Shown: positions 1 to 8,722, counted from the first letter of the stretch. The stretch: DNA of 25,043 nucleotides from Verrucomicrobiota bacterium (GCA_029907285.1 JARYMD010000008.1:1-25043), one strand, 5' to 3'. Made by a program: numbers and translations. Notes: a model not told the origin generated them from the letters alone.

Positions 1-348
1 TATGCGCGAACAACGTGTCTGTCCCCATGTCCGCATTTGAGGGGTTCCTCCGCCGACTTCGGCAACTGCGGATTGGAACAGGGGATGATTTGCCCGCCAC
101 CACACAATCAGGGGGCAAAACCCAAACTACGAGCCTGTCACTCTATTTGCGTCCTTGTTGGAGGTGCGTCGGTGGCAGGCGGGATGTACTGAATCATTTC
201 ATTTGACGGCGCATTCGGTTGCCAAGGAACGAACTGGCCGCGGAGTGGGGCACAGTTTAGCCAGGTGAGCCATGCACCGAGAGCGGCGAGTGCCTGCGCC
301 GTTGGACATTATGGCACAGCATGCCTGGCAGGTCTGAGGTGGAGTTTA
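1..348. other. No gene recognised; left flank
   Basis: No open frame here shows a recognisable domain, a credible ribosome binding site or a signal peptide. The only structure noted is a GGGGACAGACAC-type motif on the minus strand near the window start, listed separately. The stretch lies downstream of the minus-strand lactonase pseudogene and is probably its 3' flank. Confidence 0.5.
5..26 (-). repeat. Dispersed GGKGACAGACAC motif, copy 1
   Basis: Read on the minus strand, this begins GGGGACAGACACGTTG. It shares the core GACAGACAC with motifs at 8651-8672 (GGTGACAGACACGATATT) and 18308-18327 (GGTGACAGACACTTAG). All three are outside genes. They may be halves of a REP-like palindrome, but no paired arm is visible here. 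Confidence 0.4.
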
Positions 349-1628
349 TCAGCCGAGGTCGAGGAACACGATAACGGATGGATTGCCGACCGGGGTGTAA
401 TGGCCGGTGAAATGAAGTCGGCCAGTGCTGCGATCGACTCTGAACACAGTGACGTTGTCGGCCCGCTGGTTACAGGAATAGAGAAACCGGTTTGTGGGAT
501 CGAATCCGAAGCTCCGAGGGTAATCGCCGCGGGTCCATTCTTCAGCGACGAATGACAGTTCCCCATTACTACCGACCGAGAATACGGCAATGCTGTCATG
601 CAACCGGTTGCCGGCATAGACAAACCGGCCGTCGCTGGAAACCAGAATCTAGGAGCAGAAGTTGCTTCCGGCAAAACCATTCGGGAGGCTGGAGATTGTC
701 TGCCGCGAACTCAACCGGCCCGTTGCGGGGTCATAGTCGAACAAGACGATATTTGAGCCTTCTTCTTGGATGGAATAGCACCAACGCCCATTGGGATGGA
801 AGCAGAAATGCCGCGGGCCATCACCCGGCGGCAGCGAGACAGCGGGTGGATCGTTTGGTGTCAGCAAGCCGTTTTCTGCATCAAATTTCCAAACAAAAAT
901 CAGGTCCAATCCCAAATCGACGTGTAAAACGAAACTGCCGGAAGGATCGGATTGGATCATGTGCGCATGTGTTCGGTCGTGTCCGCTGAACGCGAAGCTT
1001 CCCGGGGTGCGTTGGCGGCTTTTCGCGGTCCCACCGTGCCGGCGTCTTTTCTGATGTCGGTGGCGGCTTCCAAGCGCCCGTCTGGCAAAATCGGCAGCAC
1101 CGCCACAGAACCGCCAAAGTAATTTGCCACGAACAAGAACCTGCCGGACGGGTGAATGCTCACGTAAGTGGGACCAGCTCCGCCGGACGGAACGGTGTTA
1201 AGCAAACTCAACTGTCCATTGGTTCGGTTGATGGCGAAGGCGCTCACAGTGCCTTCCTTGCTTTCACCGACGCGGTCTGTCTCGTTGGAGGAATAGAGAC
1301 GGGTGCCGGCAGCGTTCAAAGTTAGACAGCTCGGGCTGGTCCCCAACTCGTACACGCCACAGGCCGTCATTGCCCCCGTGGCACGGTCCACCTGAAACAC
1401 GTGAATGCCGCGGCCATTTCCGGGCGGCAGGTCAACCTGGGTCGGAAGGACATCGCGGAGCGGAGAGCTGAATGTGCCGACGTAGGCCATGAGCGGGGCT
1501 TTGACTGAGGCCGACTCCGCCATGATCATTCTTTTCATGAAAGGTGCGCAGCCAGAGAAAACGATGGTTGTACGTAGAAATGATCGGCGTGATGCTCTGT
1601 GTGAAACATGTCGGATAACAGGTTGCAT
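349..1628 (-). pseudogene. Tat-exported lactonase of the 6-phosphogluconolactonase-like beta-propeller family, frameshifted and with a nonsense codon
   Basis: The reconstructed product is about 426 residues and resembles the lactonase family of 7-bladed beta-propellers (YbhE/Pgl-like). The N-terminus has a twin-arginine signal (ASRRSFLRTT), then APLMAYVGTFSSP and blade repeats such as IHPSGRFLFVANYFGGSVAV. Two lesions are visible. The first frame runs off near 1004-1007, where the minus strand has a CCCC run; adding one C restores PPGSFAFSGHDRTHAHM and the family-like stretch HVDLGLDLIFVWKFD. The frame then continues to a TAG at 651-649, after which the same frame resumes with ILVSSDGRFVYAGNRLHDS and ends in YTPVGNPSVIVFLDLG. 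With one base restored the length is exactly 427 codons including the stop, supporting a single deleted base. Either lesion alone could be a sequencing error; both together favour a true pseudogene. It starts 12 bases after the GH30-like remnant, so the two were probably one operon. Confidence 0.8.
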
Positions 1629-1640
1629 GGTGGTTTAGCC

Positions 1641-1918
1641 TTAACTTGCTGACTGCCACAAGCGGGTCGCGACGCTCTGAGATGGCAGCGTGAGATGGAA
1701 CGACCGATTCCGGATTTGGCGCCGATGTGTCTTGGTTCGGCGGCTGCGTCGGCCAATAGCATGACAAAACCGCTGTCGGGGTTAACAGAAGCGACATGAC
1801 CGAAGCTGCGGATTTGTGGTGCGCTCGAGTCCACCCGCAAGTCGCCGTGCTGGAGGAACTTCATGAATTGGCCCTGCATGTAATAGTCGAAATTGCAGCG
1901 AACATTGTGGAGCTGGTT
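1641..1918 (-). pseudogene. C-terminal remnant of a GH30-like glycoside hydrolase
   Basis: Only the last 90 or so codons are recognisable. After a TAA at 1921-1919 the frame reads NFDYYMQGQFMKFLQHGDLR, then FGHVASVNPDSGFVMLLAD and AEPRHIGAKSG. Near 1709-1713 the match moves to another frame, NRSFHLTLPSQSVATRLW, ending QSAS and TAA at 1643-1641. This resembles the C-terminal beta-sandwich of GH30 enzymes, which typically has YY-GHFSKF-PGA-R, a VAFRNPDG-VLVV strand and an SFT-TLPAGSVATF end. The catalytic barrel is absent: only about 45 bases separate the remnant from a 65-bp repeat element. Family assignment is from motif memory, so another beta-sandwich glycosidase is possible. The frameshift and stop are seen directly. 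Confidence 0.5.
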
Positions 1919-1965
1919 TTAGTATGGCAGACGGAACTTTGCCAGTGCGCATTTCGGGAGGCAGG

Positions 1966-2030
1966 CCGGCAAATCTCATTGGAGTGAAGGAATCCGTGTT
2001 CTTGCGGAATTGGCCGCTGAGATTTCGGGG
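1966..2030 (+). repeat. 65-bp inverted-end repeat, copy 1 (degenerate)
   Basis: The left arm (CAAATCTCATTGG core) and right arm (CCGCTGAGATTTCGGGG) align with the perfect arms of the 16297-16361 copy with several mismatches. The length from arm to arm is exactly 65 bp, and the TGAAGG following the left arm is shared. It sits just upstream (in minus-strand terms) of the GH30-like remnant, so it may mark the edge of the deletion that removed that gene's body. Confidence 0.7.
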
Positions 2031-2191
2031 TCGGGCTTATGATGAACGCAGCGCCTTTGCTGCAGCGCATATACCGCGCTGTTCCGAATGATGGCGGACG
2101 TCCAGTCCAACCTTATTGTCCCGTCAACGATTCTTTCGTCTTCTTTCGCGTGTTTTCCAGTCCAACGATACCGCCAACAGCGGAACGATTG

Positions 2192-2219
2192 GCGTGATGC
2201 GTGATGCGTGATGCGTGAT
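2192..2219. repeat. Heptamer tandem repeat GCGTGAT x4
   Basis: Four perfect consecutive copies of the 7-bp unit GCGTGAT. A related tract occurs at 23366-23407, with TGATGCG units followed by TGAGGAG units. Read on the other strand, such tracts encode strings like THHASR, so they easily create false N-terminal extensions of neighbouring genes. Confidence 0.85.
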
Positions 2220-2328
2220 GAATATGGTGTCAGGCTTACGGCGGGAGCGGTGCGAATTGTTGTCAATTGTCGCTGATGGCGAAGAAGAAACGGCGTTGGC
2301 GGGAGGGTCGGCACCACGAACCGGGACA

Positions 2329-2411
2329 GTTTGTAGTCCCGCCTTTAGGCGGCTCAGGTGCGGTTGGCAAATCGTGCGGTCCGGAGGCAGGCTAAAGCCT
2401 GCACTACAAAC
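2329..2411. repeat. REP/MITE-like element with terminal inverted repeats and two internal hairpins
   Basis: The ends GTTTGTAGT (2329-2337) and ACTACAAAC (2403-2411) are perfect inverted repeats. Inside are two perfect hairpins, CCGCC-TTTA-GGCGG (2339-2352) and GCAGGC-TAAA-GCCTGC (2387-2402). This architecture is that of a non-coding mobile or REP-like palindromic element. A half-element-like hairpin CCGCC-CTAAA-GGCGG occurs at 24706-24720. Confidence 0.8.
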
Positions 2412-2477
2412 CGGTTCGGTATTGTCACTGAAACTCTGCAGTTGACATGTCGAGCCGGGTTACAAACCATGCGGCGC

Positions 2478-3842
2478 ATGAACATACCAAACTCGAGTCA
2501 AACATCACGTCGTGAATTCATCAAAAGAACAGGTCAAGTTGCTGCGACATCTGCGCTTGCAGGGATCGCATTGCCGGCTGTGCACGCCGCCGGAGACGAC
2601 ATGATTCGGGTGGCGTTGATCGGGTGCGGTGGGCGCGGCACAGGCGCAGCGGAAAACGCGCTGTCAACAAAAGGCGGTCCAATTCGTCTTGTTGCGATGG
2701 CGGATGTTTTTGAGCAGAAACTGGTGCGGAGCTATGAGAGCCTCAAACGCCGGTTTGGAGATCGCTGTGACGTGCCTGCTGAACGCCGGTTTCTGGGATT
2801 CGACGCCTATCGGAAGGCAATGGATTGTTTGAAGCCGGGTGATGTTGCGATTTTTGCGACGCCACCGGCGTTTCGCTGGGTTCACTTCACTTATGCGATA
2901 CAGAAAGGCCTGAACGTGTTCATGGAGAAGCCGGTGACGGTTGATGGTCCGACAACACGCCGGATGTTGGAGTTGGCCAAGGAAGCCGAGAAGAAGAACC
3001 TGAAGGTGGGAGTTGGACTGATGGTGCGCCACTGTCGGGGCCGCCGTGAGTTGTACGATCGAATCAAGTCTGGGCAGATCGGAGACCTGCTCATGCTGCG
3101 TGCGTATCGCATGGGCGGTGCAGCGGGGACAGCGGGACCATGTCCAAGCAACATGTCGGAATTGAAATATCAAGTGCAGCGGTTTCACGCTTTTCTGTGG
3201 GCAAGCGGCGGATTGTTCAGCGATTACAACATTCACCAGATCGACGAATGCTGCTGGATGAAAGGGGCGTGGCCGGTGAAAGCGCATGCTGTGGGTGGAC
3301 GGCATTACCGGGGCAACAGCGTGGATCAGAACTTTGACGTGTATTCTGTCGAGTACACGTATCCTGACGGGACGAAGCTGTTTTTCATGGGGCGGAGCCA
3401 GTCCGGGTGCAAAGAAGAATTCGCCAGTTACGCGCATGGAACCACCGGAACAGCGATCATATCCACTGCGTCGCACACACCGGGACGCGTGCGCCTGTTC
3501 AAAGGACAAGACTTCGCGCGAGAGAATCAGGTCTGGGCTTTTCCGCAACCGGAACCGAGCCCGTATCAACTCGAATGGGACGACCTTGTGAGCGCCATCA
3601 GGAACAACGAACCATACAACGAGGCCGAACGCGGCGCGATCGCCAGCCTTGTGACGTCAATGGGGCGCATGGCTGCGCATACCGGGCAGGAGATCACTTA
3701 CGAGCAGATTCTGGAATGCAAACACGAGTTTGCGCCGGACGTGGACAAGCTTACCGATGACTCGCCTGCACCGCTTCAGGCGGGTCCGGACGGCAAGTAC
3801 CCGGTGCCGCAACCCGGAGTGGTGAGGGAGAGGGAGTATTAG
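2478..3842 (+). CDS. Gfo/Idh/MocA-family NAD(P)-dependent oxidoreductase, Tat-exported
   Basis: Predicted sugar or inositol dehydrogenase-like oxidoreductase of about 454 residues. The N-terminus carries a twin-arginine signal (SRREFIKRTG, then a hydrophobic SALAGIALPAVHAA), implying export of the folded, cofactor-loaded protein. The Rossmann fold follows with IRVALIGCGGRGTGAAENAL and the family motif EKPVTVD. The C-terminal alpha/beta domain contains GGLFSDYNIHQIDECCWMKG, where the H-x3-D pattern matches the usual catalytic region. The substrate cannot be predicted. The frame is open upstream to 2358, but that part overlaps a repeat element; ATG 2478 or ATG 2469 places the Tat signal at the N-terminus. 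No strong Shine-Dalgarno was seen for either. It is a single gene with no close co-directional partner; the next gene begins about 310 bases later. Confidence 0.9.
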   Translation: MNIPNSSQTSRREFIKRTGQVAATSALAGIALPAVHAAGDDMIRVALIGCGGRGTGAAENALSTKGGPIRLVAMADVFEQKLVRSYESLKRRFGDRCDVPAERRFLGFDAYRKAMDCLKPGDVAIFATPPAFRWVHFTYAIQKGLNVFMEKPVTVDGPTTRRMLELAKEAEKKNLKVGVGLMVRHCRGRRELYDRIKSGQIGDLLMLRAYRMGGAAGTAGPCPSNMSELKYQVQRFHAFLWASGGLFSDYNIHQIDECCWMKGAWPVKAHAVGGRHYRGNSVDQNFDVYSVEYTYPDGTKLFFMGRSQSGCKEEFASYAHGTTGTAIISTASHTPGRVRLFKGQDFARENQVWAFPQPEPSPYQLEWDDLVSAIRNNEPYNEAERGAIASLVTSMGRMAAHTGQEITYEQILECKHEFAPDVDKLTDDSPAPLQAGPDGKYPVPQPGVVREREY

Positions 3843-4155
3843 GAGTAGGATTGTTTCGAGGGCTGGTGGAGGGCGCGGAGTCCGGTTAGCGCGCGCGCCA
3901 AACGCGAGCAGAGTGGCATCTTTTACTTTTGTTCTTGGTTGCCAATGAGCCGGGCCGAGCTCGAAGCCGCAACTGAATGATCCCGTTGAGAGACTCGAGA
4001 TGGTTGGGTGGAGGCTGTCCTGGCGCGGTGCATTGTCGGTGCAGCTTCGCCGAGTACGGGGAGGGGAAGCTTGAGATCGGCGACTGAACCTGTTGAAAGC
4101 GAGCGGCAAAGAGCAGAACCTTGAGCGATCATAGTATTCGTGATGGCTATTTGTG
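3843..4155. other. Intergenic, nothing recognised
   Basis: This gap separates the oxidoreductase from the exporter operon. No convincing small gene, terminator or repeat was seen. The exporter operon promoter must lie here or further upstream, but no clear -35/-10 pair could be supported. Confidence 0.4.
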
Positions 4156-4920
4156 ATGGCTGTGGAAAGTTCTCATGAAGGCAGCGGATGTGGCGGTGTG
4201 AAACGCACAGAGGTGGGCACGCAGGTTTTTCGTGTTCGCGGGCTTACCAAGGTTTACGGGCACGGGGAAACAGCGGTCAGAGCGTTGAGCGGGGTTGATT
4301 TGGACCTTTACGCTGGCGAACTGGTTGTGTTGCTTGGGCCTTCTGGCAGCGGCAAAACAACGCTATTGAACAACATTGGCGGGTTGGACATGCCGACGTC
4401 TGGTGAATTGTGGTTTCACGACCTTGATCTAACGAGTGCCACCGAGGAGGAATTGACGCGCTACCGGCGGGACAGGGTCGGGTTTGTTTTTCAGTTCTAC
4501 AATCTGATTCCGAGTCTGACGGCGCGCGAGAACGTGGCTTTGATCACGGAGATTGCGCGTGATCCAATGCCGGCCGAGGAAGCGCTCGAGATGGTTAATC
4601 TCGGAGGGCGGCTTGATCATTTTCCTGCGCAGATGTCCGGGGGCGAACAACAGCGGGTGGCGATCGCGCGTGCGATTGCCAAGCGACCGGAAGTGCTCCT
4701 GTGTGACGAGCCGACTGGCGCACTTGACGTGCGGACGGGCATTGCTGTGCTCGAGGCGATAGAGCGTATCAACCGCGAACTTGGGACTTTGACGGTGATA
4801 ATCACGCACAACGCGGTGATGGCTGAAATGGCGGACAGAGTGATTCATCTTTCGGATGGACGCGTGCATCACATTCACGTGAATTCAACGCGCGCGCCGG
4901 TGTCGAGTCTGAACTGGTAG
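4156..4920 (+). CDS. ABC transporter ATP-binding protein (LolD/MacB/YbbA-like)
   Basis: ATPase of about 254 residues that would power the adjoining FtsX-type permease. Visible motifs in order are Walker A GPSGSGKTT, Q-loop FVFQFYNLIPSLTARENV, signature MSGGEQQRVAIARA, Walker B VLLCDEPTGALD and the H-loop ITHN. The LIPSLTARENV and DEPTGALD patterns are characteristic of the o228/LolD/MacB-type ATPases that work with FtsX-fold permeases. The start is ambiguous: GTG 4153 is directly followed by ATG 4156, and homology begins around residue 20, so a later start is possible. It is the first gene of a three-gene operon: the permease ATG follows the stop by 6 bases. Confidence 0.95.
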   Translation: MAVESSHEGSGCGGVKRTEVGTQVFRVRGLTKVYGHGETAVRALSGVDLDLYAGELVVLLGPSGSGKTTLLNNIGGLDMPTSGELWFHDLDLTSATEEELTRYRRDRVGFVFQFYNLIPSLTARENVALITEIARDPMPAEEALEMVNLGGRLDHFPAQMSGGEQQRVAIARAIAKRPEVLLCDEPTGALDVRTGIAVLEAIERINRELGTLTVIITHNAVMAEMADRVIHLSDGRVHHIHVNSTRAPVSSLNW

Positions 4921-4926
4921 TTGTGC

Positions 4927-7293
4927 ATGATTTCCCTGCTTGACATCAAAGTGTGGCGCGATCTTGTCCGGATCAAGGGCCAGGCGGGGGCGGTTGCTCT
5001 TGTGATGGCGTGCGGTGTGGCAATGCTTGTGATGGCGAGGAGCCTGATCAACTCACTGGAGACAACGCGGCTCGAGTATTACCAGACGCACCATTTTGCA
5101 GACGTTTTTGTCCAGCTCAAACGCGCGCCAATGCAGCTTCGGGAGCGGTTGATGGAGATACCGGGTGTAGCGGCGGTCGAAGCCGGGTTGGTATTTCAGG
5201 TTACCATTGATCTTGCAGGTCTTGATGAACCTGCGAGCGGCCAGGCGCGGTCTGTTCCGGACACAGGCGAACCCGGGCTCAACAGGTTGTATCTGAGAAA
5301 GGGGCGTTGGTTGAGCGCGAGCGGCCGGCATGAGGTTCTGGTGGGTGAAGCGTTTGCCGAAGCCAACCAGTTGGAACCCGGAGACCAGATTACGATTCTT
5401 CTGAACGGCAGGCGGCAGGCCTTGAAGATTGTTGGCATTGTGTTGTCGCCGGAGTTCATTTTCGAGTCGCGGCCGGGAACAGCGCTACCGGACAATCGCA
5501 CTTACGGGATATTCTGGATGCGGTACACGGAACTGGCTTCGGCGTTTGACATGGATGGAGCGTTCAACTTTGCGGCATTGGCGCTTTCGCCGGGCAGCAA
5601 TGACCGGCCCGTGATTGCGGAGGTTGACAGGCTGTTGGTGGCGTACGGCGGGCGGGGCGCATTTGGGCGGGGCGATCATCCTTCGCATATTCGTGTTTCT
5701 GACGAGATCAGGGTGTTAACGGCGCTGTCGATAGGGTTTCCGGCGGTTTTTTTGACAGTGTCGGCTTTGATGAGCCACGCGGTATTGCTGAGGCTGGTGA
5801 ATCTGCAACGGGAGCAAATTGCGATTCTGAAGGCGTTTGGGTTTGGTGACGTGGAGATTGCGTGGCATTACTTCAAGTTTGCGCTGGTGATTACCCTGGC
5901 CGGGATAGCAATAGGCATGGTGGGGGGGATGGTTTTGGGCCGTTGGCTTGTGGTGTTGTATCACGTTTTCTTCCGGTTTCCGTCACTGGAGTTCCAGTTG
6001 GACGCTGGTGCGCTTGTGATGGCGGTTGTTGTAAGTGCGGGAGCTGCTGTCGCCGGCGTGTTTGGTGCGGTGCGGCGTGCGGCCTGTTTGCCACCGGCAG
6101 AGGCAATGCGCCCGGAGCCGCCGACGGAATACCGGCCTGCGCTGGTCGAGCGAACGGGCATTGGGCGTTGGCTATCGCACACGTTTAGGATTGCCGTGCG
6201 CAACATTGAGCGGAGGCCGATGCAGGCCGTGTTCACGGTGGCGGGTCTTGCGCTGGCGACGGGGATATTGATCATCCCAAGCTGTTTCAGGGACGGTGTG
6301 GATCACGTCATGGAATTCCAGTGGGACGTGGTACAGCGGCAGGACCTGAGTGTGGGATTGGTCGAGCCCGGAGACAAGCGTGTGTGCAATGTGTTTGCAC
6401 AACTCCCGGGTGTACTGCACGTCGAGCCTTTTCGCGCGGCGTTTGTTCGATTGAGCAATGGTAACAGACACCGCCAATTGGCGATACGCGGGATACCGGG
6501 CGGCACGTTGCATGATCGGGTAATTGACGCGCGCTATCGGCAAGTCGTTTTGCCGAAAGGCGGCCTTGTGTTTTCCGCAAAGCTTGCAGAAGTGCTTGGA
6601 GCGCGTGTAGGCGATCAAATTCTGGTGGAAGCATTGGAAGGAAAGCGGACTGTCTCATTTGTGCCGCTTGTTGCGCTGGCAGAGGATTTTTCCGGGGTGG
6701 CGGCATACATGGACATGGAATCGCTGAATCGGATTCTGCTTGAGGGCGACGTTGTCACCGGCGCGACTTTCAGCATAGACAAGGCGCACTGGGCGGAGTT
6801 CTTGGGTTTACTCAAGCAAGTGCCGCGTGTGAGCTGGGTGGCGATCAAAAACTCGTTGCGGGAGAGTTTTCGCCGGACCACGGCGCGGAGCATCGATTTG
6901 ATCCAGAGAATCTACATGACATTTGCGATTGTCGTGGCATTTGGGGTGGTTTACAACAACGCGCGTATTTCGCTGGCCGAACGCGCGCGGGAATTGGCGA
7001 CACTGCGTGTCGTCGGTTTTTCGCGGGGCGAAGTAGGATCGATTCTACTGACCGAGCTTGTGTTGCTGGCGCTGCCCTCGGTGCCTTTTGGCTTGTTGTT
7101 GGGGACGCTGTTTTCGACCGTGATCATTGGCATGGTGAACACCGAGACGGTTCGTTTGCCTTTGATCCTGACAAGCCACAACTATGCTTTTGCCTCTCTG
7201 GTGGTGGCGGCGGGATCGTTGGTGTCTGCGATGGTTGTTTTGCAGAAGCTGAAGCACCTTGACCTGATTGCGGTGCTGAAGGCTCCGGAGTGA
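4927..7293 (+). CDS. FtsX-like ABC transporter permease, two-repeat (YbbP/MacB-type)
   Basis: Inner-membrane permease of about 788 residues made of two FtsX/MacB-type halves. Each half has an N-terminal membrane helix (near residues 20-40 and 435-457), a large extracytoplasmic domain, and three C-terminal helices (roughly 260-385 and 655-785), giving about eight helices. The cytoplasmic loops LQREQIAILKAFGFGDVEI and RARELATLRVVGFSRGEV occur at equivalent positions in the two halves and fit the ATPase coupling helix. Family members use ATP hydrolysis for mechanotransmission or export of lipids, peptides or macrolides rather than import. The alternative TTG at 4921 is less likely than ATG 4927. 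The adaptor gene begins 4 bases after the stop, so the genes are co-transcribed. Confidence 0.93.
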   Translation: MISLLDIKVWRDLVRIKGQAGAVALVMACGVAMLVMARSLINSLETTRLEYYQTHHFADVFVQLKRAPMQLRERLMEIPGVAAVEAGLVFQVTIDLAGLDEPASGQARSVPDTGEPGLNRLYLRKGRWLSASGRHEVLVGEAFAEANQLEPGDQITILLNGRRQALKIVGIVLSPEFIFESRPGTALPDNRTYGIFWMRYTELASAFDMDGAFNFAALALSPGSNDRPVIAEVDRLLVAYGGRGAFGRGDHPSHIRVSDEIRVLTALSIGFPAVFLTVSALMSHAVLLRLVNLQREQIAILKAFGFGDVEIAWHYFKFALVITLAGIAIGMVGGMVLGRWLVVLYHVFFRFPSLEFQLDAGALVMAVVVSAGAAVAGVFGAVRRAACLPPAEAMRPEPPTEYRPALVERTGIGRWLSHTFRIAVRNIERRPMQAVFTVAGLALATGILIIPSCFRDGVDHVMEFQWDVVQRQDLSVGLVEPGDKRVCNVFAQLPGVLHVEPFRAAFVRLSNGNRHRQLAIRGIPGGTLHDRVIDARYRQVVLPKGGLVFSAKLAEVLGARVGDQILVEALEGKRTVSFVPLVALAEDFSGVAAYMDMESLNRILLEGDVVTGATFSIDKAHWAEFLGLLKQVPRVSWVAIKNSLRESFRRTTARSIDLIQRIYMTFAIVVAFGVVYNNARISLAERARELATLRVVGFSRGEVGSILLTELVLLALPSVPFGLLLGTLFSTVIIGMVNTETVRLPLILTSHNYAFASLVVAAGSLVSAMVVLQKLKHLDLIAVLKAPE

Positions 7294-7297
7294 TTTT

Positions 7298-8527
7298 ATG
7301 CCGATGAAACCGGCTGATTCAGCGGCAAGAAATGTGGCGCGGGACAATTCTGCCCCGAGACGGCGGCGGCGTTGGCTGCCTGTGGCGATGGGATTGGTGG
7401 TGGCCGGCGCGATTATCTTCGGGCTTTGGCCCAAGCCGATCCCTGTTGAGACGGCAGTCGCAAGCAAAGGCTGCCTGCGCGCCACGGTGAATGAAGAAGG
7501 CCGCACCCGGGTCCGAAACAGGTATATGGTCGCCTCACCGATTACAGGGCAATTGCGCAGGATTACCTTGGATCCAGGTGATCCCGTTGCAGCTGGCAAG
7601 ACCGTTGTTGCGGTTTTGGATCCTGTGTTGCCCGGTCCGTTGGATGCGCGGTCGCGGGCTGCTGCGGAAGCACGGCGAGCTTCTGCAGTGGCAAGCGTCG
7701 AGAAAGCACGGGTCGCACATGACTTCGCACAAACCGAGTTGGCAAGGTTCGAAAAGCTGTTCAGGGACGGAGCGGTTGCGATCCAAGACCTCGATGCAGC
7801 GAAACTGCGCGCCGAACAAGCGGCGCGCGAGCTGGCATCGGCTGAGGGACATCTGAAACAGGTCGAAGCCGAGCTAACCGAGTTTGGGACCAATCAAACG
7901 GTTTTGGACAGCGCCAATCAGAGAATCCCGGTGGAAATCACGGCGCCTGCCAACGGATGTGTTTTGCGGGTGTTCGAGAAAAGCGCACGAGTTGTGACCG
8001 CAGGAACGCCGTTGCTCGAGGTTGGAGATCCTGCGGACATCGAGGTGGTGATCGAGGTCTTGTCACGCGACGGCGCGGCGATTTCTCCCGGGACACGCGT
8101 GTTTCTCGAGCAGTGGGGAGGCAGCGCGCCGTTGGAGGCGCGTGTTCGAGTTGTTGAGCCAGCGGCGTTCACCAAGATTTCTGCGCTGGGGGTTGAAGAA
8201 CAACGCGTTAATGTGATTGCGGACATTGTGACGCCACCAGAACAGAGGCGGGGGCTGGGAGACGGTTTTCGTGTCGAGGCGCGGATTGTGATGTGGGAGG
8301 GGGAAAACATTTTGAAAGTTCCGGCAGGCGCGCTGTTCCGGAGAGGACAGGAGTGGCATCTGTTTGTTTTGGTCAACGGGCGCGCAGAACTTCGCACCGT
8401 CAAAGTTGGCCATTCGAGTGGAGCAGAGACGGAAATTGTTGACGGCATCAATGAGGGCGAGACTGTGATTGTCTATCCCGGCGACCGTGTGCGTGAGGGG
8501 CGCCGAGTGCGGCCAATCCAGATTTAG
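7298..8527 (+). CDS. HlyD/RND-type periplasmic adaptor subunit
   Basis: Membrane-fusion protein of 409 residues for the preceding ABC exporter, expected to bridge the permease to an outer-membrane channel. A cytoplasmic Arg-rich start (RRRRRWLP) precedes one membrane helix (about residues 26-45). Next come the first lipoyl half (VASPITGQLRRITLDPGD), a long helical hairpin rich in Ala, Glu, Arg and Gln (about 118-205), the second lipoyl half (EITAPANGCVLRV), then beta-barrel and membrane-proximal domains ending VIVYPGDRVREGRRV. ATG 7298 has GGAG at 7287-7290, a good spacing, lying within the end of the permease gene. No TolC-like gene is in the window. Transport substrate unknown. Confidence 0.93.
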   Translation: MPMKPADSAARNVARDNSAPRRRRRWLPVAMGLVVAGAIIFGLWPKPIPVETAVASKGCLRATVNEEGRTRVRNRYMVASPITGQLRRITLDPGDPVAAGKTVVAVLDPVLPGPLDARSRAAAEARRASAVASVEKARVAHDFAQTELARFEKLFRDGAVAIQDLDAAKLRAEQAARELASAEGHLKQVEAELTEFGTNQTVLDSANQRIPVEITAPANGCVLRVFEKSARVVTAGTPLLEVGDPADIEVVIEVLSRDGAAISPGTRVFLEQWGGSAPLEARVRVVEPAAFTKISALGVEEQRVNVIADIVTPPEQRRGLGDGFRVEARIVMWEGENILKVPAGALFRRGQEWHLFVLVNGRAELRTVKVGHSSGAETEIVDGINEGETVIVYPGDRVREGRRVRPIQI

Positions 8528-8540
8528 TCAGCGCATCCAA

Positions 8541-8605
8541 CGCGGAAATCTCACTGCCTGACCAGACCAAGACACTCAAGGTTTCGTTCCGGAGAGATTT
8601 GCGGG
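8541..8605 (+). repeat. 65-bp inverted-end repeat, copy 2
   Basis: The left end CGCGGAAATCTCACTG and right end GGAGAGATTTGCGGG are inverted relative to each other and align with the 16297-16361 copy. Length is exactly 65 bp. It starts 13 bases after the adaptor gene stop, in the gap between convergent genes. The central sequence differs from the other copies. Confidence 0.75.
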
Positions 8606-8722
8606 CTAAAGGCTTTCGAGAAACCTGCCACGCAGGTCACGCGCAAATAGGGTGACAGACACGATATTCCCCATTGATTCATTCCCGACTGATGTCGATG
8701 CCCATGGCAAGCCGTTCACGCC
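8606..8722. other. Remainder of convergent gap
   Basis: Between the 65-bp repeat and the 3' end of the GH5-like gene there is a small hairpin ACCTGC-CAC-GCAGGT (8623-8637) and the GGTGACAGACAC motif. No gene seen. Confidence 0.5.
8651..8672 (+). repeat. Dispersed GGKGACAGACAC motif, copy 2
   Basis: GGTGACAGACACGATATT followed by CCCC. The core is shared with copies near 5-26 (opposite strand) and 18308-18327 (same strand). Function unknown; probably a REP-like remnant. Confidence 0.45.

Larger units (their letters stand above)
2031..2477. other. Repeat-rich intergenic region upstream of the oxidoreductase
   Basis: No gene recognised. It contains a four-copy heptamer tract and an 83-bp inverted-end element, both listed separately. 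An in-frame extension of the oxidoreductase upstream to 2358 reads through the second element and is therefore unlikely to be translated. No clear promoter could be picked out. Confidence 0.5.

Noticed and set aside
2358..2477. Extended N-terminus of the oxidoreductase
   Set aside because: The extension reads through a palindromic repeat and would bury the Tat signal about 45 residues in.
2664..3569. Long minus-strand frame of 301 codons opposite the oxidoreductase
   Set aside because: Shadow of the real gene; no domain features, and the plus-strand protein is a clear family member.
7045..7893. Minus-strand frame of 282 codons opposite the permease and adaptor
   Set aside because: Low-complexity Ser/Arg/Ala-rich product antisense to two well-supported genes.
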